A stretch of 46,394 bases of DNA from Patescibacteria group bacterium (GCA_023485925.1 JAMDAJ010000059.1:1-46394); one strand, 5' to 3'; shown: positions 14,272 through 23,333, counted from the first letter of the stretch. Numbers and translations: made by a program. The notes: generated from the letters alone by a model not told the origin.

Positions 14272-16353
14272 TTAGGAATTCGTTCCCAGTTGCTTCTTCG
14301 CCTCCTGGATTTCCAGCAGCTGCCGCGGGTCAGTGGTGATTATCTGGTCTTCCATATACGAGGCCACCACATGAACGGCCACGTGCTTAAGGCCGGCGAA
14401 AAACAACCCTTCGCCCTGCTGGGCTTCAAGCAGCAAATACCGCTCGCCTTCCGTCAGAAAAAAGACCTTGGATATAAGATCCATGGAAGCCGGAGATTGT
14501 TTAAGCAGAATCTGGATGGAAGAGTTGGTGACGATCGGCTCGCCGTAGGGGCTCTGCAAGAAATCGGTGACATCCTGGGTGATGGTAGTCACCCCCAAAT
14601 AATATTTTCGGGCGCGCTTGGCGATGGAAAACAGGAACCGTCCCGAATCCTCGTGCTGCATCATCCACCAGGCCTCGTCCACTACCAAAATGCGGCGCTT
14701 AAGCTCATTTCTGACCTCGTTCCAGATGTAATTTAAAATCGTGTGGATGGCGATGGGCCGCAGCGCATCTTCCAGATCGCGAACGGAAAACACCACCAGT
14801 TGGTTATTCATCTCAACGTTAGTGCGCTGATTGAACAAGCCGGCAAAAGTCCCGGCAGTGAATTTGGAAAGCCGGGCGGAAAGCGATTCCCCGCCCTCGA
14901 TGCCGCCCAAAATTTCCACCAAATCGTCCATTACCGGCGGCTCTTTGCCGGCAAAACCCAGCTCCGGCGTGATATCCTTTTTAGCGTAAGTCTCCCACAG
15001 CGCCCGGTCCATAATAGCTTCTTCGGTGGGATCGAGCTTGCCCAGCATGACGTTCATCAAACCCATAAGATTCACGATGGCGCTGCGCAAAATATCCTCG
15101 TCAGTCTCCCCTTCCACGACCCGAGGCAAATCGAAAGGGTTCACGCGGAACTCGGAATTGAGGCTAAGGTTCAAAAACGTCCCGCCGACGCTGTCACAGA
15201 GATGTTTGTATTCCAGCTCGGGGTCAATGACGATAACGGAAGTCCCAACCATCAGCGAACGCAAAATTTCCAATTTCACGGTGTAAGACTTGCCAGCCCC
15301 CGACTTGGCGAACACCACGGAATTGGCGTTCTCCATCTGGAACCGGTCAAAAAGTATCAAACTATTATTGTGCATATTGATTCCGTACAATATGCCGTCA
15401 TTGCTGGTGAGGTCGGAGGAAACGAACGGAAAAGTGGAAGATAACGGCTCGGTATTGAGATTGGCAGAAACCGCCAGCTCATCCTCGCCCAAAGGCAAAG
15501 TGGAATTAAAGCCCTGTTTGGACTGCAAAAACGCCTTCTTCACCACGATGAGTTTGGAAGAAAGCAATGTCTCCACGGCGGAAACGGACTTGTCCAGGGC
15601 GTCTTTGGATTTGGCGTACAGCGTAAAATACAGTGAGAATCGGAAATAGTGCTCAGTGCCTTGCATCAGACGGTCGCGCAGTTCTTCCACGTCACGGAAC
15701 GCGGTTTCCAGCATTGGGTCGCGCACGTTGCCTTTTTCCTGCTCCATGGTAATGGAGGATTGGATCTGTCCGACTTTCATCCGCAGCTTTTTGAGGATTT
15801 CGCCGGAATCCAGAGGGTAAATGAACATGGAAATATCCATCGGCAGATCCATATCGATTATGGGGGTCAGCCAGTTGGAAGAAAGGTAGCGTGGATAAGC
15901 GAGAACGAAAAGCGAACGGGCAAAAACCCCGGCGATCTCCAGCTCGTCGGGATTCACCTTCACCGCCGGCGGCGCGATAATGTCTTTAAGGGAAGTTAGG
16001 CCTTCGGCAAAACGCCTCTCCGCCTCCAATAATTCGTGCGCAACGCTCTTTGAGGGCTTGCCAACCAATGGAATTTTCCCTTCGTATCCAGAAAACAAAC
16101 GGCGCGGGGAAAAATTGGCAAAAGGTGAACTGTGCGAAATTTTAGGCGCGGAAGGTTTTGGCGGCGGCACCGGACGCGATTCTGGTTTTACGCTGCTCTC
16201 CGCCGCCGCGGGCGCCGGCGGCTCCTCGGACCGGGGAGGGGCCGGCGAAGCCGGAGAGACCGACTGGCCCATCGCCGGAACGTCCGCAAAAGGATCGTCG
16301 CTTCCTCCGGCAGGGGTATTGGAAAAAATTTTATCGACAGAAAATTTCGACAT
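14272..16353 (-). CDS. VirB4/TraC-like type IV secretion ATPase
   Basis: This 693-aa protein is the energising ATPase of the locus. A Pro/Ala-rich linker (about 30-75) precedes a middle domain. The motor has Walker A FAKSGAGKSYT near 349, the partner strand VIVIDPELEYKHL, Walker B ILVVDEAWWMM near 557 and TTITQDVTDFL with the conserved Gln after it. These are hallmarks of VirB4/TraC/TrbE hexamers at the inner membrane. The N-terminal region typical of full VirB4 seems to lie partly in the separate gene just upstream (ten bases away). Palindromic DNA follows the stop. Confidence 0.9.
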   Translation of the reverse strand: MSKFSVDKIFSNTPAGGSDDPFADVPAMGQSVSPASPAPPRSEEPPAPAAAESSVKPESRPVPPPKPSAPKISHSSPFANFSPRRLFSGYEGKIPLVGKPSKSVAHELLEAERRFAEGLTSLKDIIAPPAVKVNPDELEIAGVFARSLFVLAYPRYLSSNWLTPIIDMDLPMDISMFIYPLDSGEILKKLRMKVGQIQSSITMEQEKGNVRDPMLETAFRDVEELRDRLMQGTEHYFRFSLYFTLYAKSKDALDKSVSAVETLLSSKLIVVKKAFLQSKQGFNSTLPLGEDELAVSANLNTEPLSSTFPFVSSDLTSNDGILYGINMHNNSLILFDRFQMENANSVVFAKSGAGKSYTVKLEILRSLMVGTSVIVIDPELEYKHLCDSVGGTFLNLSLNSEFRVNPFDLPRVVEGETDEDILRSAIVNLMGLMNVMLGKLDPTEEAIMDRALWETYAKKDITPELGFAGKEPPVMDDLVEILGGIEGGESLSARLSKFTAGTFAGLFNQRTNVEMNNQLVVFSVRDLEDALRPIAIHTILNYIWNEVRNELKRRILVVDEAWWMMQHEDSGRFLFSIAKRARKYYLGVTTITQDVTDFLQSPYGEPIVTNSSIQILLKQSPASMDLISKVFFLTEGERYLLLEAQQGEGLFFAGLKHVAVHVVASYMEDQIITTDPRQLLEIQEAKKQLGTNS

Positions 16354-16363
16354 GGTGTATGTG

Positions 16364-17041
16364 CTAGTTGTTTATCTGCAGATCTTCGACTTTCAAAATT
16401 TGAGTTTCCACATTGGACAAATTATAGGAGTGGAACAAAAGTTCAGTAAGCTCCTGGGAGTTAAGACGCATAATATGCAGACCCATTGAAGAAAGGCTGC
16501 TTTCGATATGCCCCACCCTTTCGTTAAGGACCCGCAACTCCTGCTGGAACTTTTCATGAGAGGAATAGATCTCTTTGCCGGGATTGAAGATGCTCGACAG
16601 TTTTTTTGCGAATCCCTGGGTGGAAACCAGACTTCCGGCGTAAGGCACGATAACGTAAAAGGTCTTACTCATGATATTGCCGAATTCCAACAGCTTCCCC
16701 ACGTACTCTATATACTCTTCCGTCTGAACGCGTAATAATTCGTTGGCCTGCTGCATTTCCTTCTCGCGGAGCTTACGCAAATAATTGCCGATATCCAACC
16801 GCCGGGAACGAACCAAGACCTGAATGGGAAAATCCAAAGCATTGAGGAAAGATTGATAACGGGCCAGGATGGCCTCCTGTTCTTCCGTCGACTTTAACAC
16901 GAAATTGGTGGAAGAAACCGCGACGACAGCGCGAAGTCCCCCGTCAGTGGTGACGATGGTATCGGCTTTTATTTCGGAGATCAATAAAAAACCTTGCGTG
17001 GTAGACGACGTTTTTTTTCCGCGTTGCATCTCAAAGGCCAT
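16364..17041 (-). CDS. VirB4 N-terminal-domain-like protein (TraC-type)
   Basis: This 225-aa protein has no Walker motifs. It begins with TTQGFLLISEIKADTIVTTDGGLRAV. A segment SFLNALDFPIQVLVRSRRLDIGNYL resembles the N-terminal domain of VirB4/TraC ATPases, which docks to the membrane partner VirB3. A coiled region (about 90-170) and a C-terminal helix-rich end (LNSQELTELLFHSYNL) follow. It sits between prgI and the ATPase gene, so a VirB4 split into docking and motor subunits is the simplest reading. It could instead be a distinct regulator. Confidence 0.7.
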   Translation of the reverse strand: MAFEMQRGKKTSSTTQGFLLISEIKADTIVTTDGGLRAVVAVSSTNFVLKSTEEQEAILARYQSFLNALDFPIQVLVRSRRLDIGNYLRKLREKEMQQANELLRVQTEEYIEYVGKLLEFGNIMSKTFYVIVPYAGSLVSTQGFAKKLSSIFNPGKEIYSSHEKFQQELRVLNERVGHIESSLSSMGLHIMRLNSQELTELLFHSYNLSNVETQILKVEDLQINN

Positions 17042-17053
17042 AGCGATTTAAAT

Positions 17054-17182
17054 CCTAAATTCTAAACTCTAAATCCTAAACGAATCTCAAATTCGAAATC
17101 ATAAATCGTAAACGTTTGGAGGTTTGTTAATTTAGACAATTTTGAAATTTGTTTAGAATTTCTAATTTATGATTTCGAATTT
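17054..17182. repeat. A/T-rich repeat module between prgI and the VirB4-type gene
   Basis: Bases 17054-17081 are identical to 17648-17675 (28 bp direct repeat). Within the module 17089-17106 is the exact inverse of 17165-17182 (18 bp), and 17057-17067 is the inverse of 17151-17161 (11 bp). The module carries no gene. Confidence 0.85.
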
Positions 17183-17635
17183 TTATTTCAAATGCACATA
17201 CTTCTCCTTCAATAGCTGCTCTTCCTCTTTCGCGTCCTGGTCAAGAATGTAAGTCAACTTATGCAACCGGCTCAATTTTTCCTCCGGACTCAAGTCCGAC
17301 GCCGCGGCTGTCTTGGGAGGCTTTTCTTGCCGTTTTACCTGCGCCAGCCCTTTCTCGCCCTTGCGGAAAACAAAGGAATTGGGTTCAGCAAAAAAACTTA
17401 AGCCAGTGACTATCAGATCGCCGAAGCTCTTGCCGTTATAACTGCCAAAAGCCGCAAAAGCGAATACCCCGACCACCGGCAAGGCAAAAATAATGAACAG
17501 TAAAAAATTGCCCGCGAAGCGGAATACAACCAACACCACGACCCCGCCGGCCAGCAAGATAAAGAACTGCCTTAGGGTCAGCGGCCCGACGATCTTGTCT
17601 TCGACGTCAGTGAATTGGGGAACGGAAAACTGCAT
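17183..17635 (-). CDS. PrgI family protein (VirB3-like)
   Basis: This 150-aa protein starts MQFSVPQFTDVEDKIVGPLTLRQF, the typical PrgI opening. Two close membrane helices follow (about 25-42 and 46-66), then GDLIVTGLSFF and a long basic/acidic cytoplasmic tail with a predicted coiled coil (SPEEKLSRLHKLTYILDQDAKEEEQ). PrgI/VirB3 proteins are small inner-membrane partners that bind VirB4. The order PrgI then VirB4-type genes is the usual one. The gene lies between two copies of a 28-bp A/T repeat. Confidence 0.9.
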   Translation of the reverse strand: MQFSVPQFTDVEDKIVGPLTLRQFFILLAGGVVVLVVFRFAGNFLLFIIFALPVVGVFAFAAFGSYNGKSFGDLIVTGLSFFAEPNSFVFRKGEKGLAQVKRQEKPPKTAAASDLSPEEKLSRLHKLTYILDQDAKEEEQLLKEKYVHLK

Positions 17636-17647
17636 AATCGTTCAAAA

Positions 17648-17679
17648 CCTAAATTCTAAACTCTAAATCCTAAACAAAT
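17648..17679. repeat. A/T-rich repeat, copy before prgI; left inverted arm of the S23 gene
   Basis: Contains the 28-bp copy 17648-17675. Its 17-mer 17651-17667 is the exact reverse complement of 18082-18098 on the other side of the S23-type gene. Confidence 0.85.
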
Positions 17680-17710
17680 ATCAAGGACTAAATCTTTAAA
17701 TCCAAACTAA

Positions 17711-18070
17711 TCATTTCGTCTTTCCCAGAATGGCACCGAAAATTTTCATTAATTCGTTAGTTTCTTGGACCAACGCGTCCCTTTCCGAGGATTCCGACCC
17801 TAGCGGTTCGGTGAGATATAGCCAATAGCGACTCTCCTTCGCTTCTTTCTTGGAAATTTTAACCCGGAGGATAAAGTCTTTTTTACTCAACGACTCATTG
17901 GCCTCGATATAATTGGCGCCAACCGAACTGCCCGAACGGACTAATTGCTTACCGTGCTCAATATTTGTAATGGTCTTGGGGAGCTTGAGAATGTAGCTGT
18001 TCAACCGCCTCGCGAACTTTAGGCAACGATCCTCCAAATCATAAGGTTTAGAATTTGGAGTTTGAACCAT
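17711..18070 (-). CDS. Four-helix-bundle protein, S23/23S rRNA intervening-sequence family
   Basis: This 119-aa protein has the family core: YDLEDRCLKFARRLNSYILKLPKT, then LVRSGSSVGANYIEANESLSKKDFILRVKISKKEAKESRYWL. These are the conserved first helix, the RSxxSxxxNxxE turn and the KxxEAxExxYWL helix. Relatives are encoded in 23S rRNA insertions or free-standing; the DGR accessory protein Avd has the same fold. Function is unknown. The first residues (MVQTPNSKP) are encoded by A/T repeat sequence. The gene is bracketed by inverted repeats and sits between secretion genes as if inserted. Confidence 0.9.
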   Translation of the reverse strand: MVQTPNSKPYDLEDRCLKFARRLNSYILKLPKTITNIEHGKQLVRSGSSVGANYIEANESLSKKDFILRVKISKKEAKESRYWLYLTEPLGSESSERDALVQETNELMKIFGAILGKTK

Positions 18071-18076
18071 TTGGAA

Positions 18077-18115
18077 ATTTGTTTAGAGTTTAGAATTTCT
18101 GATTTAGAATTTTTC
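18077..18115. repeat. A/T-rich repeat, right inverted arm of the S23 gene
   Basis: Bases 18082-18098 are the exact inverse of 17651-17667; ATTTG at 18077-18081 extends the match to the CAAAT after the left arm, with a gap. Confidence 0.8.
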
Positions 18116-18187
18116 GTCGAAAACCTATAATATTCGCATCTTTTGTACTATTTCTGTTTCAAGAATTTTCACAAAACTTGTACAAAA

Positions 18188-18216
18188 ATTATACCACACT
18201 TCCCTGCTATAAGCAA
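18188..18216 (-). promoter_or_regulatory. Internal promoter for S23, prgI and VirB4 genes
   Basis: On the minus strand TTGCTT (18211-18216), 17 bases and a perfect TATAAT (18188-18193). The start would be near 18181, 110 bases before the S23 ATG. Confidence 0.65.
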
Positions 18217-18239
18217 AAAAGGCCTTTACGACCTTTTTG
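18215..18239 (-). terminator. Terminator after the 556-aa gene
   Basis: AAAAAGG (18216-18222) pairs with CCTTTTT (18232-18238), leaving a T run when read on the minus strand. It overlaps the -35 of the next promoter, so the locus is two transcription units. Confidence 0.6.
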
Positions 18240-18276
18240 GTTAGAAGACAAAGGTTCCCCTTGTCGGAGGTAAGTT

Positions 18277-19947
18277 TCAAATTTTGACTTCCAGTTCCGA
18301 AATTTCCTTTTTTAGACTAGAAAGCGCCAGAAATTGCTCGCGTGAAAGCACTTCTTTGTGCGCGGCCTTATAATTGCCCACCACCTTTTCAAAGGCGGCT
18401 TTCTGATCCGGAGACGTGTTATCGTTCATTACCGCCACGCCCATATTCATAAATAGTTGATAGAGCGGGCTGCGATAAAAATTTTCTGCCACCTTCGTCA
18501 CGGGCAGCTGATGCTCGTCGGAAAGATGCGAAATCCGCTGTTTGATCTGGGAAAGTTTCTCCGCGAAATAAACGCCGTCGGCGTCGGCAAGTCCGATCTT
18601 TTGCAACTGCTCCGGAGCGCTAATGGAAGCGATATCCAAAACTTGTCGACGGGAAAGATCGATAACGCCCGAGGGCATAACGGATTCGGGACGGATCTGC
18701 GACGGCACGGGCAGATTAGCCTGCAAAGGCGCGGAAGGCGCCCCTCTGGCCGAGAGGGTTGCCCTCTCGGAAACCGGCGGAGCTTGTTTTGGCGCAACGG
18801 ATTTCTCATTTGGTAGAGCCTGCGGAGTTTCGGTTCCGGTACGCATGTTGCCGGTCGTGGTCAAACCTTGGTCAGCGTTAGCTAACGCGTGCGACAGCGA
18901 CATATTGAAAAGTTTGGAGCCGGATACCAAGGTGGCCTTTTGCTCCTCCGGAGTGAGCAATGGTTGAGAGGACTGTCCTCTCCCCAAGAGGACTGTCCTC
19001 TCGGGCGCGGACGGAGCGATGGAGGCCGGCTGGCGTTTGGCCACTTCCGGCTTCAACAAATCCATCTTCGCCCGCGGCTCTGCGGCCGGACCTTGGGAAA
19101 TTATCCGCGGCATGGGCGGAACAGGACGTGCGCTCACGCGTTCCGACGTTATTCTAGGAAAAATCACTGGCCTTGCAGCCGGCAGCTCTGCTGCAACAAC
19201 AGATCTAACGCCGCCCAAGGGCTTATCCGGAACGATCGGACTCGCCGCCGACGTTTTTGGCGTAGGGTTTTTTGGAATTTGAACAGTCGTGGAAGGTGTG
19301 GCAGCGAGCTGATATGAAAACAGTCGGCTATAAATCGTAAGAAAATTCCGCAACTGGTCTTTCACGTCTTCCTGCAAACTTTTCGCCGTTGAATCGGTAT
19401 TGATAAATGTGACTACATCTACCAGTGAAGGTGCAAAACCCCCGGAAACTTTTGCGCCCGAGCGCTGCCGGTATCGGGCTAACCAATTGCCTAAAGTGTC
19501 GCCGAATCCAGTGTTCGCTGTACTCCGGGCAAGCATGCCGGCAAAATTCCGAGCCGTCTTTTGCGCCTCCTCTGGCGGCAAAATGCTCAAAAAACCGTCC
19601 AAACCGCCCCACACGTCGAATCCTTGCTGCAGAGCGAACATAAAATCGCGGTCAAGATATTTTTCCCGACCGGCGTTACCTAAACTGGAAAAGAAAACGG
19701 TTTTCAAACGGACCAGCCAAAAATAAGCGATGTCATAACTGGTTTTCTCAGCATCGCTTGCCGGCCGGGACTGGTCCAACAAATTCTGGAGACTCGCGAT
19801 GAACTTGCCGGCCGGTTCGTCGATACTTTCGATCAAATAATAAGCATATTCCTTTATCCGGTCGATATTTTCACCGCTATACAAAGCCGGCACGGTCAAA
19901 CCCGCGATGAAACTTTCGGCCTTTTTTACGTAATTAGAATACGACAT
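18277..19947 (-). CDS. Unrecognised 556-aa protein of the secretion locus
   Basis: The protein is not recognised. Its N-terminal ~210 residues are helical and soluble (SYSNYVKKAESFIAGLTV..., AYFWLVRLKTVFF). Residues about 215-410 are a low-complexity Pro/Ala/Ser linker with the loosely repeated motif ERTVLLGRGQSSQPLL / ERATLSARGAPSAPLQ. The C-terminal ~130 residues are again helical and charged. No signal peptide is visible, so it probably stays in the cytoplasm. It follows the VirB6-like gene with a 32-base gap. The repeated linker motif is encoded by unusual DNA palindromes. A scaffold or substrate role is only a guess. Confidence 0.7.
   Translation of the reverse strand: MSYSNYVKKAESFIAGLTVPALYSGENIDRIKEYAYYLIESIDEPAGKFIASLQNLLDQSRPASDAEKTSYDIAYFWLVRLKTVFFSSLGNAGREKYLDRDFMFALQQGFDVWGGLDGFLSILPPEEAQKTARNFAGMLARSTANTGFGDTLGNWLARYRQRSGAKVSGGFAPSLVDVVTFINTDSTAKSLQEDVKDQLRNFLTIYSRLFSYQLAATPSTTVQIPKNPTPKTSAASPIVPDKPLGGVRSVVAAELPAARPVIFPRITSERVSARPVPPMPRIISQGPAAEPRAKMDLLKPEVAKRQPASIAPSAPERTVLLGRGQSSQPLLTPEEQKATLVSGSKLFNMSLSHALANADQGLTTTGNMRTGTETPQALPNEKSVAPKQAPPVSERATLSARGAPSAPLQANLPVPSQIRPESVMPSGVIDLSRRQVLDIASISAPEQLQKIGLADADGVYFAEKLSQIKQRISHLSDEHQLPVTKVAENFYRSPLYQLFMNMGVAVMNDNTSPDQKAAFEKVVGNYKAAHKEVLSREQFLALSSLKKEISELEVKI
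18750..18770. repeat. Hairpin within coding linker
   Basis: CCGAGAGGG (18750-18758), TTG, CCCTCTCGG (18762-18770): a perfect 9-bp stem. Confidence 0.85.
18966..19002. repeat. Tandem palindromes within coding linker
   Basis: GAGAGGACTGTCCTCTC (18966-18982) is a palindrome around one central base. Its last 15 bases recur directly at 18988-19002. Confidence 0.85.
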
Positions 19948-19979
19948 AGAATAAACTCGAACTTTCCAGCAATCTCATT

Positions 19980-22900
19980 TTAAGGCGTATTAGTTTGATT
20001 GTAGATGGCGCGGGCCAACTCGTTGGTATTGAGTTTTCTCTCAATATCCGTTTCATTCTTTAACCCGCCGATCTTTGCATCCGTAACGGAACTTACTATC
20101 GCGGTCTTGATTTCAACCATCCGCCGACCGACGGAGGCCGCCGGATGGCGGGAGGAATTGATCAAGCCCTGCCGGGCGCCTTTGGCCACTGACTCGACCA
20201 GTTTGTTCAATTCCTGCGGCGGCAGCTTCCTTATAGCTCCCGGATCGGCAACCGAATTTAACTCCTTCCCAAAATCCACTTGCCCAGTTTTCCTTTCAGC
20301 CAATTTTTCAATGTTGCCGCGGGCGATGTTCTGCGCCGTGGTTGTGTTTTTGGCCAGATCCTCGATCGCACTAACCAAGTCGCTAAACTCGGGAATAGAA
20401 CCTGAAGCGCTCTTGCCTTCCAAACGCGTCTTAAGCTCATTTTGCGGCACACTTTCTTTAAGCAGCCCTTCTCTTACCGCATCCAATGCCGAAGCGCTGG
20501 CCGGCTCTGGATGCTCAGCCAGCCCTGACGCTAGCTTTGCGTTCAGCAAAGTCCGTTCCCGACCGGTGTCATCTTTTATCTTAATCCCCTCTCTTAAAGT
20601 CTTAGCTAGCCCGGCCTTGGTTGTATCCAAGCCCAGCATGCGGTTATACAATCCGGCCACGGCCTGAGAGCCCACCGGACTATGATCGAACATGGCTTGC
20701 ATGGCGTTGAAAGAAGCATGATTGATCTCCATTACCCCAGTTCTTATCAGATCTTTGCCGGGAGTGGACGCCATATAATCCTGATCCTCGGTCAGTAATT
20801 TGCCAGCCGTGCGCTGCTGGGCAAAGGTCGGGTTTTCCGCCAAAGCGTTGGAAGTGGCGTCCCACAGCTGGGAATTTATTTCCCCGTCGGTACCAATACC
20901 GCGGATAGCGTGCCAGGCAATAGCAGCCTGAATACGTGACGCGAGCTTGGCCCACTCTCTGGCGGCGAACGTCGCGCCGGTATTGTTATCCCAGACGGCT
21001 TTTCCGTCTTTCACTATGAACTTGCCGGTTTGGCCGTAAGTGCCGTCATCGCGTTTCTTGCTTAATGCCATATATTCGGCATGGTTCGTCTTCTTGCCCA
21101 TGGTCTCGCCTTGCTCAGCGATCATACGCCAGGAAACCTGGTCGTCGCCGAATAAGGCGCGGTAATAAGCCGTGGCCACGCCCATATTTGGGTCGTACTT
21201 GACATGCTTCCCATTTTTATCCGTATAGAACATAAAATCTTCCGCCTGCTGATCCGCTGCATCAGCCGATAACCCCGCCTGTACCATTTGTTTGGCAATT
21301 TCATTCTTCATTTTTTCCAAAAATGGAGTCATGGCTGTCACCACGCCGGCGACGTTTTCTGGAACGCGGCGGTCTAATGTGGAAGAATCGGTCACCTGGT
21401 CATCAAGAAAACCGCTACGCATCGGATTATAAATCGCGTCACCGCGAGCGACCGCCCGTTCTTCATCCGATTGGCCCAAATGCAACGCGCGCGCGCCTTC
21501 TTCCACCTGCTGGTCACGGTTATAATCGACCTTATCCTTCATGGCTTCTTTCACCTCGCGATCCTCGACATCATACATCCTATCCTTACTCACCCGACCA
21601 CGGGTAAAGAGCTGCTCAAGGGCTTGTTCAGCGCCCGCTGCCGCCTTGGCGCGGCGCTCCTCGGTCAAGCGCTCGCCGCGGCTTTTAAGCCCTCGGAAGA
21701 ACGACACTGGATTGGCCAAAGCAAACGCCGCCAGGCGGTCAGGCGTTATATCCCTCCCGTGCCCCAAGATCTTATTGGTTGTAAATTCGTTCCAAGCCCG
21801 GCCGGCCTTGCCTTTTGCCGCGCCCAAAGCATATCCTCCAACCACGCCGGCTCCCACCAGCGGCAGCATGGCGGCTTTTTGGCCCAAATTCGTTAAAGCG
21901 CCGGAGCCGAAAATCGAAAGCTTTTTAGCCACGAGCAGGCCCGCCAGCACGAACGCAATAACTTCCACCTGCTGCAAACCGTTAAGCACAAGCTGGGAGA
22001 ACAAGCCCATTGAGGCGGCGCAGCTGGCCGTGGCATCGGTGGCTTTGAGCGCATCGCACCCGTTGGTGATCTCCCCGAAAAACGGCTTGTTCATCAGTTC
22101 GATGGCGATGCGCAGGAAGAAAAAAAGAATGGGTAAGAACATTCCGTACTTAAGAAAATTCGTCCACCAAGCCCGAGCCAGCCCGGCCGTGGCCGGTATC
22201 ACAAGCAACGCCGGCCAAAACGGTGAAAGTATCAGCAAAATACGCAGGGCCACCGTGGCGATAAGCATATATACCGCCACCGCCGCCATGGCGCCGAATG
22301 CCAAAAACGACAAGCTCAAATTCATCAGCTCGGCGGCAACTACCGGGATCTGGCCGGGATTAGGCACCGCCGAATTCAACGCCAAACCGATAGCCTGCAC
22401 CGTGTCCACGCCGCCCACCGAAACCATATGATAAGCTATCAATTTGTATCCCAGCCAGCCCAGTTGCGAAACCGAAGTGGGGTCCAAGAAGGTAAAACGA
22501 ACAATGTCGAAAATTTTTAAAAACGCCTGAGCAATGACCAAGCTGAAATTTACGAGCAGCGCCATTATGATGAGCTTGCCTAAAAGGCGCTTGTAATTGT
22601 AGGACTGCAACCGCAAAATAGTGGCGACGCCGATGACGATCATTATCAGAATAAAAATCATGTTCACAAAATTGCGGACGATCTGCCAAGCCCCGCAAAT
22701 ATTGCTCAAAAAGCCCGTGCCGCCGGCGGTGCTGCAGGAGCCGACGCCGGTCTGGATTTTGCCGATGGCCACCATCAACGGGATGACCATGGTGAAATAC
22801 AGCAAGAACAGGAAAGTCTGAATGGCCATAAAAAGAGGCGAAAGGATGCTGGTCACGTAGGCTCGGAACGGGTCGTCAGTGCCGCCTCCGTCGGACCCGG

Positions 22901-23333
22901 ACGACGAACCGGTAATTTGCATTTTGCCGTCCACCATTCTGACGTTGATGTATCCGGAAGCGATAGTCGCGCCACTTGTGTCAAAGGCAAAAACCGTAAT
23001 CTTTGCGCCATCGCTGGCTTGCCCGCTGGTAAAAGTGCACGCCCCCGACAATTTCGCCGTGTCCAAAAATGTATTGTTTTGCGCGGTACCGCCACCGCAG
23101 TCAATTCCCATTGCCGGCGGGGTCTTGCTGCCGGTGAATTGGGCGTCAAAAGTCACGGTCTGATTCTGTCCAAATGTACCGGTCACTGTGTTGGTAATGG
23201 TCACGGTGTCGGCGGCCCGCGCGGTCTGCGGCGCGACAAAAAACGCGAACGCCAACGACAAGCCCAAACCGAAAGTCAGGGCAAAAATCGCCGACCGTTC
23301 ACGGGTTATCAATTTTGGATGTTTGAAAAGCAT
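19980..23333 (-). CDS. VirB6/TrbL-like polytopic membrane protein with large C-terminal domain
   Basis: The protein has 1117 residues from ATG 23333; a TTG one codon earlier is less likely. A signal-type helix ending ARA (about 15-40) precedes an extracellular beta-rich domain (about 41-150, TVTITNTVTGTFGQNQTVTFDAQF). Six or seven membrane helices follow between about 160 and 510, including LFMAIQTFLFLLYFTMVIPLMVAI and LRILLILSPFWPALLVI. The remaining ~600 residues are soluble and charged. The helix block with a W/P-rich middle is the TrbL/VirB6 layout, the inner-membrane channel of type IV secretion. The long C-terminus is unusual for classical VirB6 and may contact VirB4 (inference). Confidence 0.8.
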   Translation of the reverse strand: MLFKHPKLITRERSAIFALTFGLGLSLAFAFFVAPQTARAADTVTITNTVTGTFGQNQTVTFDAQFTGSKTPPAMGIDCGGGTAQNNTFLDTAKLSGACTFTSGQASDGAKITVFAFDTSGATIASGYINVRMVDGKMQITGSSSGSDGGGTDDPFRAYVTSILSPLFMAIQTFLFLLYFTMVIPLMVAIGKIQTGVGSCSTAGGTGFLSNICGAWQIVRNFVNMIFILIMIVIGVATILRLQSYNYKRLLGKLIIMALLVNFSLVIAQAFLKIFDIVRFTFLDPTSVSQLGWLGYKLIAYHMVSVGGVDTVQAIGLALNSAVPNPGQIPVVAAELMNLSLSFLAFGAMAAVAVYMLIATVALRILLILSPFWPALLVIPATAGLARAWWTNFLKYGMFLPILFFFLRIAIELMNKPFFGEITNGCDALKATDATASCAASMGLFSQLVLNGLQQVEVIAFVLAGLLVAKKLSIFGSGALTNLGQKAAMLPLVGAGVVGGYALGAAKGKAGRAWNEFTTNKILGHGRDITPDRLAAFALANPVSFFRGLKSRGERLTEERRAKAAAGAEQALEQLFTRGRVSKDRMYDVEDREVKEAMKDKVDYNRDQQVEEGARALHLGQSDEERAVARGDAIYNPMRSGFLDDQVTDSSTLDRRVPENVAGVVTAMTPFLEKMKNEIAKQMVQAGLSADAADQQAEDFMFYTDKNGKHVKYDPNMGVATAYYRALFGDDQVSWRMIAEQGETMGKKTNHAEYMALSKKRDDGTYGQTGKFIVKDGKAVWDNNTGATFAAREWAKLASRIQAAIAWHAIRGIGTDGEINSQLWDATSNALAENPTFAQQRTAGKLLTEDQDYMASTPGKDLIRTGVMEINHASFNAMQAMFDHSPVGSQAVAGLYNRMLGLDTTKAGLAKTLREGIKIKDDTGRERTLLNAKLASGLAEHPEPASASALDAVREGLLKESVPQNELKTRLEGKSASGSIPEFSDLVSAIEDLAKNTTTAQNIARGNIEKLAERKTGQVDFGKELNSVADPGAIRKLPPQELNKLVESVAKGARQGLINSSRHPAASVGRRMVEIKTAIVSSVTDAKIGGLKNETDIERKLNTNELARAIYNQTNTP

